Assembly: GCA_017542915.1 (NCBI GenBank) | Contig: JAFXWI010000015.1 | Location: 1 to 6,735, forward strand | From: Paludibacteraceae bacterium | GTDB lineage: Bacteria > Bacteroidota > Bacteroidia > Bacteroidales > Paludibacteraceae | Reading direction: 5' to 3' | Length of the DNA: 6,735 nt | In this document: positions 5,153 to 6,735 of the stretch, piece by piece | Position numbering within the stretch: position 1 is the stretch's first letter | Layout: each line of letters opens with the position of its first letter | The notes under the pieces: model-generated | The model's input: the letters and a program-made list of their open reading frames with translations, nothing else | Told to the model about the DNA's origin: nothing | Databases searched by the model: none | Program-made: the position numbers and the translations under genes

Positions 5153-5211
5153 CTTAAATAGACATCAATATCAACCAATTAACTTTTTGTTTAACTAAAA
5201 TTCAAATCATC

Positions 5212-6735
5212 ATGAAGAAATTCTTTTCTTTGTTGGCTGCCGTGCTTTTCGCAGGCAGCATGATGGCTACAGAAGTAACTTTCACGAAGGCTGATTTTGC
5301 AGGTCAAGGTACCGCAAACACCGGTAGTGAGGTTTCTGCAACCAAAGATGGCGTAACTTTTACTTTTAGTAAAGGTTATTGCGCTGATGAGTCTCTCCGT
5401 TGCTATGCACACGGTGCGCTGTCTATTACAGCTGAGGCTACCATCGAAAAAATCAATTTCACTACTACTGGTGGTAAGACCGGTGGTTTGGAGGCTGAAG
5501 TAACTGTCGGCGCTACGACTTATTCTGTAGCGGACCTCCCTTCCCAAGCGCGTTTTACGGAGATTAAGGTTACCCTCGCTGGTGGTGGCGACGTTCCTCC
5601 GACTCCAGCAGACACCTACACTGTAGCAGGTAGCGATGCCGCTATCTTCGGTGAGGCTTGGAACCCTGCTCTTGCTGCTAACGACATGACGCTGGCTGAT
5701 GGTGTTTACACCTGGGCAAAGGCTCAGTTGAACCTGACCGCTGGTACAGAAATCCAGTTCAAGGTCGTTAAGAACCACAGCTGGGACATCGCTTATCCGG
5801 CACAAAACTATGTGCTGAATATTGCTGAGGATGGTGAATACACCCTCACGATCACTTTCGATCCGACTACCGAGACTGTAGCTGCTGAGGCTGTTAAGAA
5901 AGTGATCCCGCAGTACGAAGTAGCTGAGGCTATCGCTGCTGGCTTAGCTGAGAACGACGAGATCCTCGTGCGCGGTGTTATCACCAAGATGGAGTTCAAG
6001 GGTAAGAACTTCGCTAAATACGGTTCTGTAAACATCTACGTTGCTGATGCAACAGGTGCAGAGGGTGCGTTTGAGTTCTATAACTGCTACTCGCTCAATG
6101 CAGATACCTTCCGTACTTCTGATCCGGCTTACGATGCAGAAAGCACTGCTTGGGCTGAGTTTGATGAAGTAGCTGACGAGAACGGCAACGCAATTCACGT
6201 AGGTGATACAGTTATCGCTTTCGGTAAGTACAAATTGTATAGTGGAACTCACGAGCTCAACACCGGTTGCTATCTGACCGAGATCAAACATCCGGGAGAT
6301 GCTCCGGTTGAGGAAGACAGTGTAATCTACGATTGGGCTGGCGAGATCGGTACGACTATTCTGGGTGCTTCTGGCGTAGAAGTTTCTACCGTTAAGATTC
6401 ATACTAACACCGATGCTGTACCGGCTATCAAGTTCGGTAGTTCGTATGTATATGCTGATGGCAAGTGGATCGCTATTAAACCGGCTGAGGGTGGTTTCAA
6501 GGCTGGTGACGTACTCAGCGTAGCTGCAGTATTCAACAACGCAGATGATACCAAGTATGCACAGATAGATCTCCGTGCTGCTAATGGTGACACCCGCATT
6601 TGGCTGTCTGACTCTGCTTCGACAATCAACGGTCGTACTTCTGCTGCTGAGCCTATCGTTCAGACTTATACCCTGGAGGCTGATCAGGATTCTCTCTTCC
6701 TCGGCCGTTATGGTAACACCGGTATGTTCGTAACG
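5212..6735 (+). CDS. Secreted multi-domain beta-rich protein, 3' end beyond the window
   Basis: The frame is open from ATG 5212 to the last base (508 residues, no stop). Residues 1-19 form a Sec signal peptide (MKK, hydrophobic FFSLLAAVLFAG, then SMMA). Residues 20-123 look like a beta-sandwich module. A Gly/Pro linker (124-134) leads to a second module, 135-228 (TYTVAGSDAAIFG ... WDIAYP ... YTLTITFDP), which resembles X25/SusF-like starch-binding folds. Residues 231-361 (YEVAEAIAAG ... ILVRGVITKM ... VGDTVIAFGKYKLY) resemble the OB-fold-like domain common in Bacteroidota surface proteins. A further beta domain starts at about 370 and runs off the edge near FLGRYGNTGM. The gene has its own promoter and A/T-rich start context. 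Codon choice favours GCT, GGT and CGT more than the genes upstream, suggesting high expression. Domain names are tentative; an extracellular or cell-surface glycan-related role is inferred. A C-terminal sorting signal would lie outside the window. Confidence 0.85.
   Translation, partial: MKKFFSLLAAVLFAGSMMATEVTFTKADFAGQGTANTGSEVSATKDGVTFTFSKGYCADESLRCYAHGALSITAEATIEKINFTTTGGKTGGLEAEVTVGATTYSVADLPSQARFTEIKVTLAGGGDVPPTPADTYTVAGSDAAIFGEAWNPALAANDMTLADGVYTWAKAQLNLTAGTEIQFKVVKNHSWDIAYPAQNYVLNIAEDGEYTLTITFDPTTETVAAEAVKKVIPQYEVAEAIAAGLAENDEILVRGVITKMEFKGKNFAKYGSVNIYVADATGAEGAFEFYNCYSLNADTFRTSDPAYDAESTAWAEFDEVADENGNAIHVGDTVIAFGKYKLYSGTHELNTGCYLTEIKHPGDAPVEEDSVIYDWAGEIGTTILGASGVEVSTVKIHTNTDAVPAIKFGSSYVYADGKWIAIKPAEGGFKAGDVLSVAAVFNNADDTKYAQIDLRAANGDTRIWLSDSASTINGRTSAAEPIVQTYTLEADQDSLFLGRYGNTGMFVT

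Larger units (their letters stand above)
4866..5211. other. 346-bp intergenic region
   Basis: There is no convincing gene on either strand. It holds, in order: a hairpin (4876-4901), an 11-bp tandem repeat (4932-4964), about 95 bp with no recognisable element, an A/T palindrome (5062-5077), a promoter (5079-5110) and a leader of roughly 95 bases containing the second 20-bp near-palindrome. It separates the four-gene unit from an independently transcribed secreted-protein gene. Confidence 0.7.

Noticed and set aside
4866..5211. tRNA, riboswitch or other structured RNA gene in the intergenic region
   Set aside because: No cloverleaf, known riboswitch core or similar pattern was recognised; only the simple hairpin and short repeats are present.
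5191..5805. Minus-strand open frame opposite the secreted-protein gene
   Set aside because: The plus strand has a signal peptide, a promoter and an uninterrupted 508-codon frame, so this is a shadow.

Overview
The window looks like a chromosomal segment from a Bacteroidota bacterium, probably Bacteroidales. Four things suggest this: a promoter of the TTTG / TAnnTTTG type before the last gene, no Shine-Dalgarno sequence before the starts, TadA and Dus sequences of the Bacteroidota kind, and a large Sec-exported multi-domain beta-rich protein. The placement below phylum level is an inference.

Layout: positions 1-4865 hold four closely packed genes on the + strand. They are tadA (tRNA adenosine deaminase, start beyond the left edge), a PgpH-type 7TM-HD c-di-AMP phosphodiesterase (ATGA overlap with tadA), a tRNA-dihydrouridine synthase of the DusB type (5 bp gap, GTG start), and a bile acid:sodium symporter (BASS) family transporter (50 bp gap). 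They look like one transcription unit combining tRNA modification, nucleotide second-messenger turnover and membrane transport. A 346 bp intergenic stretch follows. It carries a hairpin, an 11-bp tandem repeat and a good Bacteroidota promoter. The promoter drives a secreted multi-domain protein (5212 to the right edge, 508 residues seen, no stop in the window).

The striking content is a set of short degenerate repeats that lie inside the genes and are translated. The main family (A) alternates a near-constant GGTCTTACA (or GGTCTGTCA) block with a tiny hairpin such as GCGAAGC, GGCGAAGCC or GCCCGCAGGGC. About 19 units occur in five clusters: the N-terminal end of TadA, three places in Dus, and one loop of the transporter. 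The hairpin stems vary but mostly keep pairing (GC/GC, GT/AC, AC/GT, GCCC/GGGC, GCGGC/GCCGC). The unit has no stop codon in any forward frame. In Dus and TadA the clusters must be translated, because no start codon lies between them and the conserved fold.

Other families (AACTCTC heptamers, a 14-bp ATCGACCAATGACC type, TAAATGAG/AAATGGTAAATGAG, GTACATT, and an 11-bp GTAAGTGCGAG type) sit in other loops, at gene starts or between genes. A 20-bp near-palindrome occurs as two identical copies ahead of two genes. The genes themselves are ordinary; the repeat system embedded in them is the likely novelty.
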